A stretch of DNA of 64,000 bases from Flavobacteriaceae bacterium (GCA_004762155.1 SIHP01000006.1:124001-188000); one strand, 5' to 3'; shown: positions 37,318 to 46,987, counted from the stretch's first letter. Translations and numbers: made by a program. The notes: generated by a model from the letters alone, not told the origin.

Positions 37318-38592
37318 TTACATTACAAATAATCTACGATTATGCATTAAGTTGTGAACTTCTTCACTAATCTCGGCAAGCTTATCATCGTTATTAGCAT
37401 TTTGAATAGCTTCATCTATTAAATTAGCTACCACTAACATATCTTCTTCTACTAAACCACGTGTAGTTACCGCAGCAGTTCCAATACGAATACCAGAAGT
37501 AACAAATGGAGATTCTGTATCAAAAGGAACCATATTTTTGTTTACAGTAATATCAGCTTTACCTAAAGCAATTTCTGCATCTTTACCTGTGATACCTTTA
37601 TTTCTAAGATCAATTAACATCATGTGATTATCAGTTCCTCCAGAAATAATATTATAACCTTTTGCTACAAATGCCTTTGCCATTGCTTTTGCATTTTCGC
37701 GAACTTGAATTTGATATTCTAAAAACTCATCTGTTAAAGCTTCTCCAAAAGCTACTGCTTTAGCAGCAATAACATGTTCTAAAGGTCCTCCTTGATTTCC
37801 GGGAAAAACAGCGCTATTTAATAAAGAAGACATTTTCTTTAATTTACCACTTTTTAATTTTAATCCTTGTAAATTTTCAAAATCTTTACCTAACATTATA
37901 ATACCACCACGAGGTCCTCTTAATGTTTTATGAGTAGTTGTAGTAACAATATGGCAATGAGGTAATGGATCGTTTAAAATCCCTTTAGCAATTAATCCTG
38001 ATGGATGAGAAATATCTGCCATTAAAATAGCTCCTACACTATCAGCGATATCACGAAAACGTTTAAAATCAATATCTCTAGAATATGCTGATGCTCCAGC
38101 TATAATTAATTTTGGTTTATGTTCAGTTGCTTGTTGTTCTAAATGATCATAATCTATATAACCAGTTTCCTTTTTTACTCCGTAAAAAACAGGATTGTAT
38201 AATTTACCTGAAAAATTTACTGGTGAACCATGAGTTAAATGTCCTCCATGAGATAAATCAAATCCTAAAATTGTGTCACCAGGATTTAAACACGCTGCGA
38301 AAACAGCTGTATTTGCCTGACTTCCAGAGTGAGGTTGCACATTTACATATGCAGCACCAAATAATTCTTTAGCTCTATCAATAGCTATTTGTTCAATAAC
38401 ATCTACTACTTCACAACCACCATAATAACGTTTACCAGGGTAACCTTCAGCATATTTATTTGTTAAAATAGAACCTTGAGCTTCCATAACTTGTTCACTT
38501 ACAAAGTTTTCGGAAGCAATTAATTCTAAACCATTAATTTGACGTTCGTTTTCTTCTTGAATTAAATCAAAAATTTGATGATCTTTTTGCAT
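37318..38592 (-). CDS. glyA: Serine hydroxymethyltransferase
   Basis: 424 residues. Full fold-type I PLP enzyme: '[20 protein letters not shown]', '[18 protein letters not shown]', '[10 protein letters not shown]', '[13 protein letters not shown]', the PLP Lys in '[14 protein letters not shown]' and '[11 protein letters not shown]'. It converts serine and tetrahydrofolate to glycine and methylene-tetrahydrofolate, supplying one-carbon units. Cytoplasmic. Confidence 0.98.
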   Translation of the reverse strand: MQKDHQIFDLIQEENERQINGLELIASENFVSEQVMEAQGSILTNKYAEGYPGKRYYGGCEVVDVIEQIAIDRAKELFGAAYVNVQPHSGSQANTAVFAACLNPGDTILGFDLSHGGHLTHGSPVNFSGKLYNPVFYGVKKETGYIDYDHLEQQATEHKPKLIIAGASAYSRDIDFKRFRDIADSVGAILMADISHPSGLIAKGILNDPLPHCHIVTTTTHKTLRGPRGGIIMLGKDFENLQGLKLKSGKLKKMSSLLNSAVFPGNQGGPLEHVIAAKAVAFGEALTDEFLEYQIQVRENAKAMAKAFVAKGYNIISGGTDNHMMLIDLRNKGITGKDAEIALGKADITVNKNMVPFDTESPFVTSGIRIGTAAVTTRGLVEEDMLVVANLIDEAIQNANNDDKLAEISEEVHNLMHNRRLFVM

Positions 38593-38675
38593 TTCTAAAT
38601 GTGTTGTGTTATTTGATTTGCAAAAATAGATTTTTACGGGATAATTTTATAACAAAAAAGTTGATTTTTTAAAAA

Positions 38676-38954
38676 TTATTCTTCCCTAAAAGAACTTGGT
38701 AATATTGTAGGTATTAGCTTTATAAGTAATGGTAACAATAATGCACCTCCAGGTAACATAAAAATAGTAAATGCAGGAATTGACTTACAAATATCTAGCA
38801 ATTGTTCTTTTATCTTTGCTTTTTCTTCAGTTGTTAATTTTTCAGTCAACGACTTTTTAAGTAAAAAAACCAATTCTTTACTTTGTTCAAGCTCTTTTAA
38901 AAACCTCTTTTTATTTCTTTTTAGTAAAACTTTTATTTCTTCTACGGAAGTCAT
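38676..38954 (-). CDS. Small LETM1-like protein
   Basis: 92 residues. The charged helical N-terminal half is followed by 'FTIFMLPGGALLLPLLIKLI' and 'PTILPSSFREE'. That is the signature of the LETM1-like domain found in the mitochondrial inner-membrane cation/proton protein LETM1 ('P-GG--LLP--IK--P-LLP--F'). Short bacterial versions like this occur in Bacteroidota, fused to or following other genes; their role is not settled. It starts within the stop of the proline dehydrogenase gene (one-base overlap), so it is translationally coupled to it. Confidence 0.8.
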   Translation of the reverse strand: MTSVEEIKVLLKRNKKRFLKELEQSKELVFLLKKSLTEKLTTEEKAKIKEQLLDICKSIPAFTIFMLPGGALLLPLLIKLIPTILPSSFREE

Positions 38955-40117
38955 TATAATTTTCTTCGTTTTCTTTCTGTTTTCAATAATACCAATTCTC
39001 TAGAAGTTTGTCCTTCTACAGATGTATTTTCTTCAGCTCTTCTAATAAGATATGGCATAACATCTCTAACTGGACCAAAAGGAACATATTTAGCTACATT
39101 ATAACCTTCTTTTGCTAAATTTAAACTAATATGATCACTCATACCATACAATTGACCAAACCAAATTCTTTTATCTTGAATTGATAACTTATATTCTTGC
39201 ACTAAATCTAACAATAATAAAGAACTTTCTTCATTATGTGTACCTGCAAAAATAGCCATCTTTTTATGCTCCATTAAAAACTGTACCGCTTCATTATAAT
39301 TTTTATCTGTTGCTTCTTTGTTTACACAAATTGGAGATGGATAACCTAAATCTTCTGCTCGCTCCCTTTCCTTTTCCATATAAGCACCTCTAACAACTTT
39401 TAAACCTACATGAAAACCTTTTTCTGTTGCTCTTGCATATAAACCTCTAAGATACTCCATACGATCATGACGATACATTTGTATCGTATTAAATACAATC
39501 GCTTTTTCTTTATTATAAAGTTCCATTAATTCTTCTATCAAATCATCTGCTGCATCTTGCATCCAACTTTCTTCTGCATCAATTAATAATGGAACATCTT
39601 TTTCGTGTGCAGATTTACATACAGTATGAAAACGTGCTACTACTCTAGCCCATTCTTCTTTTTCTTCTGAATTTAACTCTTTTTTTTCTCCTATTTTTTG
39701 ATATAAGACAAACCTACCAAAACCAGTTGGCTTAAAAACAGCAAACGGTATCGATTCTTTTTCTTCTGAAAATTGAATTATTTTAAGGATTTTTGATAAC
39801 GCTTCATCAAAACTAGCTTCTTCTTCTTTTCCTTCTACAGAATAATCTAAAACACTATGTACATTTCCTTTTGTGTACATGTTTTTTATTACTGGTAAAC
39901 AATCTTCTGCTGTAACTCCTCCACAAAAATGATCAAAAACTGTAGATTTTATTAAACCTTCTACAGGTAAATGTGCTTTTAATACAAAGTTTGTTACCGC
40001 AGTTCCTATTCTAACCATCGGTTGACTTTGAATTAACTTAAACAAAAAATAAGCTCTTTCTAACTCAGAATCAGACTTTAACTTAAAAGCTACTTCAGTA
40101 TTTTCAAAAAGTTTCAT
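38954..40117 (-). CDS. Proline dehydrogenase
   Basis: 387 residues from 'MKLFENTEVAFKLKSD'; the frame runs 30 codons further up but that stretch lacks coding character. The PRODH barrel (PF01619) has 'GRFVLYQKIGEKKEL', 'PLLIDAEESWMQ', 'VFNTIQMYRHDRMEYL', 'GLKVVRGAYMEKERERA', 'FAGTHNEESSLLLLDL', 'WFGQLYGMSDH' and 'YVPFGPVRDVMPYLIRRAEEN', including the Arg pair and Tyr that bind proline and FAD. It oxidises proline to pyrroline-5-carboxylate, passing electrons to quinone. It is followed by the LETM1-like gene. The minus-strand promoter has a TATATTTG box at 40157-40150. Confidence 0.93.
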   Translation of the reverse strand: MKLFENTEVAFKLKSDSELERAYFLFKLIQSQPMVRIGTAVTNFVLKAHLPVEGLIKSTVFDHFCGGVTAEDCLPVIKNMYTKGNVHSVLDYSVEGKEEEASFDEALSKILKIIQFSEEKESIPFAVFKPTGFGRFVLYQKIGEKKELNSEEKEEWARVVARFHTVCKSAHEKDVPLLIDAEESWMQDAADDLIEELMELYNKEKAIVFNTIQMYRHDRMEYLRGLYARATEKGFHVGLKVVRGAYMEKERERAEDLGYPSPICVNKEATDKNYNEAVQFLMEHKKMAIFAGTHNEESSLLLLDLVQEYKLSIQDKRIWFGQLYGMSDHISLNLAKEGYNVAKYVPFGPVRDVMPYLIRRAEENTSVEGQTSRELVLLKTERKRRKL

Positions 40118-40218
40118 TTTATGAAGGGTATTTGATATTAATTGTTGTACAAATATAGCCGAGAGTATCGATATATTTAATTTTTTTGTATGTAAATTTG
40201 CATCCAAATTTTAAACGT

Positions 40219-41277
40219 ATGAAATCTATACAAGCGGTAACATATCCTGTTCATTTTGAAGAAAATAGTTATACTGAATTAGCTTCTTTAGTTAAAAAAA
40301 ACAATTATTCTTCAATATTTATTTTAGTTGATAATAATACACATGAATTATGTTATCCTAGATTTATTCAAAATTTTGCTACTGAAGCAACTATTGAAGT
40401 TATAGAAATTGAAGCTGGTGAGATTCATAAAAATATTGAAACTTGTGTTGGTGTTTGGAATGCAATGACAGAATTAGGCGCAGACAGAAGAAGTTTATTA
40501 ATTACTCTTGGTGGTGGTGTTATTACTGATTTAGGTGGTTTTGTTGCTTCAGCTTTTAAACGTGGAATTGACTTTATTAACATACCAACTACATTATTAT
40601 CTATGGTTGATGCTTCTGTTGGTGGAAAAACAGGTGTTGATTTAGGTGTTTTAAAAAATCAGATTGGTTTATTTTCTAATCCGCAAATGGTTTTAGTAGA
40701 TCCTGAATATTTACATACTCTTTCCGCTCGTGAGATTCGTTCTGGAACTGCGGAAATTATTAAATACGGACTTACCTACGACATGCATCTTTTTAACGAA
40801 ATAAAAGATAATAAAGAGTTAGATATTACTTCTTTAATTCGTCGTTCTATAGAAATTAAAAACGAAGTTGTTATTGAAGATCCTAAAGAAAAAGGATTAC
40901 GTAAAATTTTAAACTTTGGTCATACTATTGGTCATGGTATTGAAAGTTATTTTTTAGAAACTGAAACCAAAGAAAATTTAACTCACGGTGAAGCTATTGC
41001 TATAGGAATGATTTGTGAAAGTTATGTTTCAGCAAAATTACTTGGTTTCCCTAAAGATACTGTTGAAGAAATTAAAAATACAATTGTAGCTATTTATGGA
41101 AAAACGGCTATTTTAAAAGATGATTTTGCTCCTATTATTGATCTTTTAAAGCACGATAAAAAGAATGTTGGTGGTGAAGTTAATTTTGTCTTATTAAATA
41201 ACGTGGAAGATTTTAAATTAGATTGTAAAGTACCTCTTGAACTAATTATTGAAAGTTTAGAATATTATAATGCTTAA
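40219..41277 (+). CDS. aroB: 3-dehydroquinate synthase
   Basis: 352 residues from 'MKSIQAVTYPVHFEE'. A TAAATTTG promoter box at 40193-40200 precedes the start and rules out the earlier ATG. NAD-binding and metal motifs: 'LITLGGGVITDLGGFVAS', 'IPTTLLSMVDASVGGKTGVDL', 'AEIIKYGLT' (zinc Glu), 'NFGHTIGHGIE' (zinc His) and 'LTHGEAIAIGM' (zinc His). Second step of the shikimate pathway. It is divergent from proline dehydrogenase and ends at a strong terminator. Confidence 0.96.
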   Translation: MKSIQAVTYPVHFEENSYTELASLVKKNNYSSIFILVDNNTHELCYPRFIQNFATEATIEVIEIEAGEIHKNIETCVGVWNAMTELGADRRSLLITLGGGVITDLGGFVASAFKRGIDFINIPTTLLSMVDASVGGKTGVDLGVLKNQIGLFSNPQMVLVDPEYLHTLSAREIRSGTAEIIKYGLTYDMHLFNEIKDNKELDITSLIRRSIEIKNEVVIEDPKEKGLRKILNFGHTIGHGIESYFLETETKENLTHGEAIAIGMICESYVSAKLLGFPKDTVEEIKNTIVAIYGKTAILKDDFAPIIDLLKHDKKNVGGEVNFVLLNNVEDFKLDCKVPLELIIESLEYYNA

Positions 41278-41288
41278 TTAAGGTAGAT

Positions 41289-41341
41289 AAAAAAATAGTC
41301 GAAAATATTTTATAGATGTAAATATTTCCGACTATTTTTTT
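41289..41341. terminator. Bidirectional terminator after aroB
   Basis: AAAAAATAGTCG (41290-41301) pairs with CGACTATTTTTT (41329-41340); the arms extend inward through AAATATT. T runs on both strands. Confidence 0.85.
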
Positions 41342-41684
41342 ACTCATTATTTTCTTTAATTTTATACTCTTCTATCATTTTTTGTAGGCTTTCTTGATCT
41401 GGAATCCACATCCATAAAGCAAATACTCCAAAAATTGTTATCAATATCGTCTCTCCTACTTTATCATATGTTGTCATAGGAAGTTTAAACCAAATAAAAC
41501 TTAAAAAAAAGAAAACAAATAAATAATTAATTCCAATTATTAATTCAAACTTTTTTAAAAATAGAAAAAAGAAAAGAAAACTTGCTATAGACAAAATTGT
41601 ATATAATTTTAAAACTATTCGAACTGCTTTTAATTCATTAGGTAGTTTTTCAAAATTGTAATCTGTTGTTTTTTTCATTTTCAT
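41340..41684 (-). CDS. Small membrane protein of unknown function
   Basis: 114 residues with three hydrophobic segments: about 30-48 ('ILSIASFLFFFLFL'), 50-68 ('IIGINYLFVFFFLSFIWF') and 78-96 ('ETILITIFGVFALWMWI'). N- and C-termini are charged. No family recognised. It is the last of five minus-strand genes between aroB and bshA that look like an accessory island. Confidence 0.6.
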   Translation of the reverse strand: MKMKKTTDYNFEKLPNELKAVRIVLKLYTILSIASFLFFFLFLKKFELIIGINYLFVFFFLSFIWFKLPMTTYDKVGETILITIFGVFALWMWIPDQESLQKMIEEYKIKENNE

Positions 41685-41759
41685 TTTTTTATTTTATAAA
41701 TCTAAATCATAAAGACTTGACAAACATTATAACCTTTTGAATTATACTATTTCAAACTA

Positions 41760-42268
41760 CTAATTTTCTAATTCAATTATTATATTATTTTCAGGATTGT
41801 TTTCGGAATATTTTATCGTCAATGTATCACCAACTTTATATTCATTGTTAAGGTCTTTTTTAGAGAATGTACTAAACACCTCACTTTTTGCACTAAAATT
41901 ACATTTAAGAAGCCATACATCTGAGTCTCCGTTTTTTTGATTACTTTTAAATTTCTCAGACACAATTCCAAAAGTTTGTAATCCATCTTCTTGAAGTTCT
42001 TTTTTGATAAATATCCAATCCAAAACCCGAAAAGAGGTCCAATTATAAGAACAGAACCTATAGAAATACCTCTCTGTTTAATTTTTGGAAAGTTAAAATC
42101 CTCAAGAAATAATGAAATTAAAGATGGAATTAAAAGAAATATTATAATTAATGGAATCCAACCCAAGATTCCCTTTTTAGCAAACAAAATATCATTTCCT
42201 AAACCAAAAAATAAAATCAAAGTTAACCCCAAGATTAATGATAAATAAATTATTCTCTTTTTTTTCAT
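41760..42268 (-). pseudogene. Membrane protein gene split by a frameshift at an A AAA AAG heptamer
   Basis: The first frame (from 42268) encodes a start with three membrane segments up to 'GFWIGYLSKK' and then loses coding character. A second frame continues naturally as 'ELQEDGLQTFGIVSEKF...' with a soluble beta-rich tail ('YKVGDTLTIKYSENNPEN') to 41760. The junction is TCAAAAAAG (run at 42000-42005, heptamer 41999-42005). A -1 slip at A AAA AAG, or one more A in the run, gives a continuous 169-residue protein. So this is a homopolymer mutation, a sequencing error, or a programmed frameshift. Family not recognised. Confidence 0.65.
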
Positions 42269-42427
42269 TTTTTCATGTACTCTAAAGTCAAAAAAAAACT
42301 ATTTAACCACCTAATGACATGCAACTTAAATCGTTTTCTTTTAGATTATCTTCTTAACAACTACAAAGTAAAGATTCGTTTTTTAATTTACACATAGTTT
42401 AATCAACTTATACAAGTTTCTTTAAAG

Positions 42428-43375
42428 TTATTTCTTTCTTTCAAATGTTTGTATTATATTTTTTATGTCAGAAATTGCTTGTCCACTTCCAACTTTATAA
42501 GTTCCAACAAATAGGTAGTAACTTCCATTTTGGTTAAACAAAATGACTTGATACATTTCTTCATTTTCTTTGTCGTTATTTTTCGCAAAAAGTTCAAATC
42601 CTTTTAAACCATCAATTTCTATTTCATTGATTCCTTTACTTGGAATTACAGAATAGTCATAAGGATATTTTTTAAGTCTTGAAATACAGAATATTTTTTT
42701 GTTTTCAATTGCGATTCTCGCAAACGATTTATCAGTCAATAATGTTGCTTTATCTATACTTTCAGTTGGTGTTTTCAAATCTCGATTAAATAACATTCCA
42801 TTTCCAATGACGGATTTAAATTTTAAAGAGCCAAGATTTTCATTTAAAGTATAATTTAGAGACTCTCTTGGATTACTTTCTATTTCTAAATCTATAAATG
42901 TTGTTAAAACACTTTGTTTTATTTTTTTTCCTAATTGTAGGGAATCTTTTAAGTAAACTCCGTTTATTAAAGTACTTGATTTTTCATTTCCGTAAATTAG
43001 AATTTGCTTAGAAAAAATCATTCCGTTAGCTGGCTGGTCGATTTCAAGAAATAATCCGTTGAATTCAGCAACTTTAATTTCCTTTTTTATTTTCAATTCC
43101 ATCCCTTTTGCTTTTAGTATTTCTGAATTAAACCCTTTTGTAACTTCAGAATATGGCCCAGGGATTTCCATTGTCATAATCATTGAGGTTTTGTCAGTTG
43201 GATTTTGGAAACCTTTAAAATTACTTGAAGATTCAAATGAAATAGGTGGAACCATAAAGATATTCGTTCCATTAATTTGAATATGCTTTTCAGTTTTTTC
43301 TTTAGGTAATTCTTGTCCAAACCCAATAAATGAAATTGACAATAACAATGTTGTAGTTTTAATTCTTTTTATCAT
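42428..43375 (-). CDS. Secreted protein of unknown function
   Basis: 315 residues. A signal peptide (about 1-20, 'LLLSISFIGFGQE') precedes a soluble mixed alpha/beta protein with 'IFMVPPISFESSSNFKGFQN', 'MIMTMEIPGPYSEV' and 'GLFLEIDQPANGM'. The repeated theme is beta-strands resembling the lipoprotein-like PsbP/DUF1795 fold, but this is only an impression. It belongs to the island of minus-strand unknown genes between aroB and bshA. Confidence 0.6.
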   Translation of the reverse strand: MIKRIKTTTLLLSISFIGFGQELPKEKTEKHIQINGTNIFMVPPISFESSSNFKGFQNPTDKTSMIMTMEIPGPYSEVTKGFNSEILKAKGMELKIKKEIKVAEFNGLFLEIDQPANGMIFSKQILIYGNEKSSTLINGVYLKDSLQLGKKIKQSVLTTFIDLEIESNPRESLNYTLNENLGSLKFKSVIGNGMLFNRDLKTPTESIDKATLLTDKSFARIAIENKKIFCISRLKKYPYDYSVIPSKGINEIEIDGLKGFELFAKNNDKENEEMYQVILFNQNGSYYLFVGTYKVGSGQAISDIKNIIQTFERKK

Positions 43376-43515
43376 TCTTTTTAGTTTGTTCTAATTGCGC
43401 ACATTAGCCTCAAATAATCTTTATTTTCATATTAATAAACACATATTTTATGTTTAATACAGTTTTTATTAATTCCGAGTGGATTCAAACTTAATCGAAA
43501 CCGCCGTAATTGCTT

Positions 43516-44061
43516 TTAAAAATTATTGTGTGTAGTTTTTTTGTTTATCCAATTAGAGTATTTAGATTCAATTATGTTTTTGAAATACTCATTTAGTTCA
43601 AATAGTATTCTTTCAGACTGATTCTCAAAGTAGTCAGTTGAAAGCCCATCAAGTATTTCAATATATTTTGTGGTTTTATTTAAATTTATAAAAATTTGTT
43701 GACTTCCAATATCTGTAAGAGAAAGACCTTCATAATTATATAATTTTTTAAGAGAATCAAAATCAGACGAGAGTAAATTTTCGATATACTCTAGCTCTAA
43801 ACCACTAAGAATACCAAGTTTTACATATACTTCAGATTCATTTTTCATTATTTTTTTGTTTTCAAAAACTTCTAATTCTAAAGTATAATTGTAATCATAG
43901 TCAACCACAAATTCAGCTCTTAAAAAACGATGAGAAAATCCGTCAGATTTACAATACGCAAATAAATATTGTTCATCCAACAATATTGTATCTAATTCCT
44001 TGGAATATTTTCTAAATTGTTTCAATTTTTTTCTAGAAATTATTTTTATAATTACACACAA
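43516..44061 (-). CDS. Protein of unknown function
   Basis: 181 residues, no clear signal peptide ('MCVIIKIISRKKLKQF'), mostly charged, with many Tyr and Glu ('DYDYNYTLELEVFENKK', 'IENLLSSDFDSLKKLYNYEG'). The start is uncertain. No recognised domain. It lies just upstream, in transcription order, of the secreted protein at 42428-43375 with a 140-base gap that is richer in GC than its surroundings. Confidence 0.5.
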   Translation of the reverse strand: MCVIIKIISRKKLKQFRKYSKELDTILLDEQYLFAYCKSDGFSHRFLRAEFVVDYDYNYTLELEVFENKKIMKNESEVYVKLGILSGLELEYIENLLSSDFDSLKKLYNYEGLSLTDIGSQQIFINLNKTTKYIEILDGLSTDYFENQSERILFELNEYFKNIIESKYSNWINKKTTHNNF

Positions 44062-44088
44062 CGATTAATATAACCACAAGTATATCAA

Positions 44089-45207
44089 TTAAAAACAAGC
44101 TTTATAAATCTTCTCATACTCTGGCAAAACTTCTTCTAAAGAAAATAATTTTGTGTGTTCTTTAGCGCTTTGTTTAAACTTTTGAAGTGTTTCTTCATCT
44201 TTTAAAACCTTTATCGCATTTTTAGCCATATCGTGTACATCACCTAAATCACTTAAAAAACCCGTTTCGTTATGAATATTAACTTCTGGTAATCCTCCTG
44301 TATTTGTAGAAATAACAACTGTTTTTGCCGCCATTGCTTCTAAAGCTGCTAAACCAAAACTTTCAGTTTGTGATGGCAATAAAAACACATCCGAATAACA
44401 TAAAATTTTAGCAACTTCGTTACTATTACCTAAAAACAATACTTTTTCTTCTATACCTAATTGTTTCACTAAATTTTCTGCTTTTAAACGATCTGGTCCA
44501 TCACCAACCATAAGTAATTTTGATGGGATTGCTTTTTGAACTTCATTAAATATCTTAACAACATCTTGTGTACGTTTAACAGGTCTGAAATTACTAATAT
44601 GCGTTAAAATGCGTTCTTCTGGTTTTGCTAAAGCACCACGTTGACACTCTTCTTCATTTGTTTCATATTTTTCTCCATCAATAAAATTATAAACAACCTT
44701 AATATCTTTTTTAATATTGAATAAACGTAAAGTATCTTCTTTTAAACTATTAGAAACAGAAGTAACTTCATCTGAATGATTAATACTAAACTCAACAGCT
44801 GTTTTATAGGTTGGATGACTTCCTACTAACGTAATATCTGTTCCATGTAACGTAGTAACTACCTTTATATTAATTCCTTTTTCTTGTAACATTTTTTTAG
44901 CCATATAAGCTGCATATGCATGTGGAATTGCATAATGTACATGTAAGACCTCTAATTGATGTTTCTCAGCAATCTCCACCATCTTACTAGATAAAGCTAA
45001 CTCATAAGGTTGGTATTGAAATAATGGATATTCTTCCATTACTACTTCATGAAAGTGTAAATTATAAGAAATAAAATCTAATCGTACAGGTTGATTATAA
45101 GTAATAAAATGTACTTCATGTCCTTTATTAGCCAATGCCATTCCTAACTCTGTGGCTACTACTCCACTACCTCCAAAAGTTGGATAACATACAATTCCTA
45201 TATTCAT
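44089..45207 (-). CDS. bshA: N-acetyl-alpha-D-glucosaminyl L-malate synthase
   Basis: 372 residues, GT4 GT-B fold. BshA signatures: 'MNIGIVCYPTFGGSGVVATE', 'HEVHFITYNQPVR', 'VLHVHYAIPHAYAAY', 'TLHGTDITLVGSHP', 'HISNFRPVKRTQDV' (UDP-sugar Arg and Lys) and the E-x7-E 'ESFGLAALEAMA'. It joins GlcNAc to malate, the first step in bacillithiol, the main low-molecular thiol of Bacteroidota. Cytoplasmic. It ends next to the island of unknown genes. Confidence 0.95.
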   Translation of the reverse strand: MNIGIVCYPTFGGSGVVATELGMALANKGHEVHFITYNQPVRLDFISYNLHFHEVVMEEYPLFQYQPYELALSSKMVEIAEKHQLEVLHVHYAIPHAYAAYMAKKMLQEKGINIKVVTTLHGTDITLVGSHPTYKTAVEFSINHSDEVTSVSNSLKEDTLRLFNIKKDIKVVYNFIDGEKYETNEEECQRGALAKPEERILTHISNFRPVKRTQDVVKIFNEVQKAIPSKLLMVGDGPDRLKAENLVKQLGIEEKVLFLGNSNEVAKILCYSDVFLLPSQTESFGLAALEAMAAKTVVISTNTGGLPEVNIHNETGFLSDLGDVHDMAKNAIKVLKDEETLQKFKQSAKEHTKLFSLEEVLPEYEKIYKACF

Positions 45208-45282
45208 TATTTTATGTTTTTTTGAAAATTTAGTCGTAAAAATACATATTTGTTTACGGCTTTTATCAAAAAAAAAGTATAA

Positions 45283-45313
45283 AAAAAAGCCATTACTTTC
45301 GTAATGGCTTTTA
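45283..45313 (-). terminator. Terminator after the transketolase subunit gene
   Basis: AAAAGCCATTAC-TTTC-GTAATGGCTTTT: a perfect stem of 12 with A/T runs on both sides, lying 26 bases after the stop on the minus strand. Confidence 0.9.
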
Positions 45314-45338
45314 TATATTTTAACTAAGAATATACTTT

Positions 45339-46184
45339 TTAATAATCTCCTAAAGTAGCAGGGTTTTGAGCTAATGCATTTTCTAATTGCTCGTCACTTG
45401 GTGCTTTTCCATGCCAAGCATGAGTATGCATCATAAAATCTACTCCGTTACCCATTTCTGTATATAATAATACACAAACTGGTTTTCCTTTACCTGTACG
45501 AGATTTTGCTTCAGCCATTCCTTCTAAAATAGCTGCTACATCATTTCCTTCTTTTATTTCTAAAACATCCCAACCAAAAGCTTCAAATTTAGCTTTAATA
45601 CTTCCCATTGCTAAAACTTGATCGGTTGTTCCGTCTATTTGTTTTTCATTTACATCAATAGTAGAAATTAAATTGTCAACTTTTTTAGCAGATGCATACA
45701 TTGCTGCTTCCCAAATTTGACCTTCTTGTATTTCTCCATCACCATGTAAAGTATACACAATTTTATCGTCTCCATTTAATTTTTTAGCTTCCGCAGTACC
45801 AATACCAACACTCATTCCTTGACCTAAAGAACCAGATGCAATACGAATACCTGGTAAACCTTCATGTGTTGTTGGATGTCCTTGTAAACGAGAATCCATT
45901 TTTCTGAAAGTTGCTAATTCGCTAACAGGAAAAAATCCGCTATGTGCCAAAACACTATAAAAAACAGGAGAGATATGTCCGTTTGATAAGAAAAATAAAT
46001 CTTCATTTTTTCCATCCATAGAAAAATCAGAAGAATATTCCATAATCTCTTGATATAAACAACTAATAAATTCCGCACATCCTAAAGAACCTCCAGGGTG
46101 ACCAGAACTAACTGCGTGTACCATACGTAAAATATCTCTACGTACTTGTTGTGTGAAATCTTGTATTTGTTGTGTTTTTGACAT
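45339..46184 (-). CDS. Transketolase, N-terminal (thiamine-diphosphate-binding) subunit
   Basis: 281 residues, the length of the separate N-terminal half found in many Bacteroidota and Archaea. Motifs: 'SSGHPGGSLGCAEF', 'NGHISPVFYSVLAHSGF', 'GHPTTHEGLPGIRIASGSLG', the ThDP site 'LHGDGEIQEGQIWEAAMYA..STIDVN' (GDG...N) and 'TEMGNGVDFM'. It needs a C-terminal partner (Pyr and regulatory domains, about 315 residues) to work in the pentose phosphate pathway. The partner is not next to it: a terminator follows and bshA lies beyond. Confidence 0.93.
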   Translation of the reverse strand: MSKTQQIQDFTQQVRRDILRMVHAVSSGHPGGSLGCAEFISCLYQEIMEYSSDFSMDGKNEDLFFLSNGHISPVFYSVLAHSGFFPVSELATFRKMDSRLQGHPTTHEGLPGIRIASGSLGQGMSVGIGTAEAKKLNGDDKIVYTLHGDGEIQEGQIWEAAMYASAKKVDNLISTIDVNEKQIDGTTDQVLAMGSIKAKFEAFGWDVLEIKEGNDVAAILEGMAEAKSRTGKGKPVCVLLYTEMGNGVDFMMHTHAWHGKAPSDEQLENALAQNPATLGDY

Positions 46185-46400
46185 TTTGATTTTGTTTTAA
46201 AAAAAGCAAAAGTAATAGTTTATAGATGAAGAATCAATATCTTTTTTAGTTATTGATTATAAAAACTAATATTATGTGTTTAAAAGCAGGTTGCAACTAA
46301 TGTATGTGTAAGATAAAACCAACATTTTATAGGTTTTAACTACCAAATATAATTTTTATATAAAAAAAAGGGTTCCATTGTGGTATACAATTAGAAAAAG

Positions 46401-46922
46401 CTAATTAACAACCAATCGTTGCCCTACAGAAATAGTATTTGAAGTTAAAGAATTTAATCTTTTTAACTCTTGAACAGATATACCATAATTTACAGAAATT
46501 CGATACAATGTTTCGCCTGATTTTACGGTGTGATAATTTGCTTTATTTTCTTCGTAAGAATCCGTTGGTTTATTTTCTTCTCTGTATCCAACAACTACTT
46601 CGTCTCCAATTTCTAAGGTATCAAAATCAGTTAAACTATTTAATCGGTACATTTCTGCAAGTGTTTTATTATAATTTCTTGCGATTATACTTAAAGTTTC
46701 ACCTTTTTTTACATAATGAATTACTGTAGGTTCAAATTCAGGAACAACTTCTATTTTTTTAGCAGCCTTTTTAGGTAATGTTTTAGAAACATCACCTGTT
46801 ATTAAATTCATATAAGCTACTTTTCCGTTTAAAGTAATCTTATCCCAACCTTCTGGGATTTTATCTTCTTGTGAAAATAATGTAGCTGATATTATAAACA
46901 GTAATAGTAATACTTTTTTCAT
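46401..46922 (-). CDS. Secreted protein with two LysM domains
   Basis: 173 residues. A signal peptide (about 1-17) is followed by a short unique region, a first LysM ('HYVKKGETLSIIARNY..', about 69-112) and a C-terminal LysM ('YHTVKSGETLYRISVNYG..', about 129-172). LysM domains bind the GlcNAc chains of peptidoglycan, so it is held at the wall in the periplasm. No catalytic domain is present. It may be an adaptor or structural protein. Confidence 0.88.
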   Translation of the reverse strand: MKKVLLLLFIISATLFSQEDKIPEGWDKITLNGKVAYMNLITGDVSKTLPKKAAKKIEVVPEFEPTVIHYVKKGETLSIIARNYNKTLAEMYRLNSLTDFDTLEIGDEVVVGYREENKPTDSYEENKANYHTVKSGETLYRISVNYGISVQELKRLNSLTSNTISVGQRLVVN

Positions 46923-46987
46923 CTATAAAACTTAAAACTAATGTATTGGATTAATCATAAATATATAAAAAATAAAAGAATCTACTA

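Noticed and set aside
43376-43515. Possible integron attC site in the GC-richer gap of the aroB-bshA island
   Set aside because: CTAAT..ATTAG and short direct repeats are present, but no matching pair of core sites in the right order was found.
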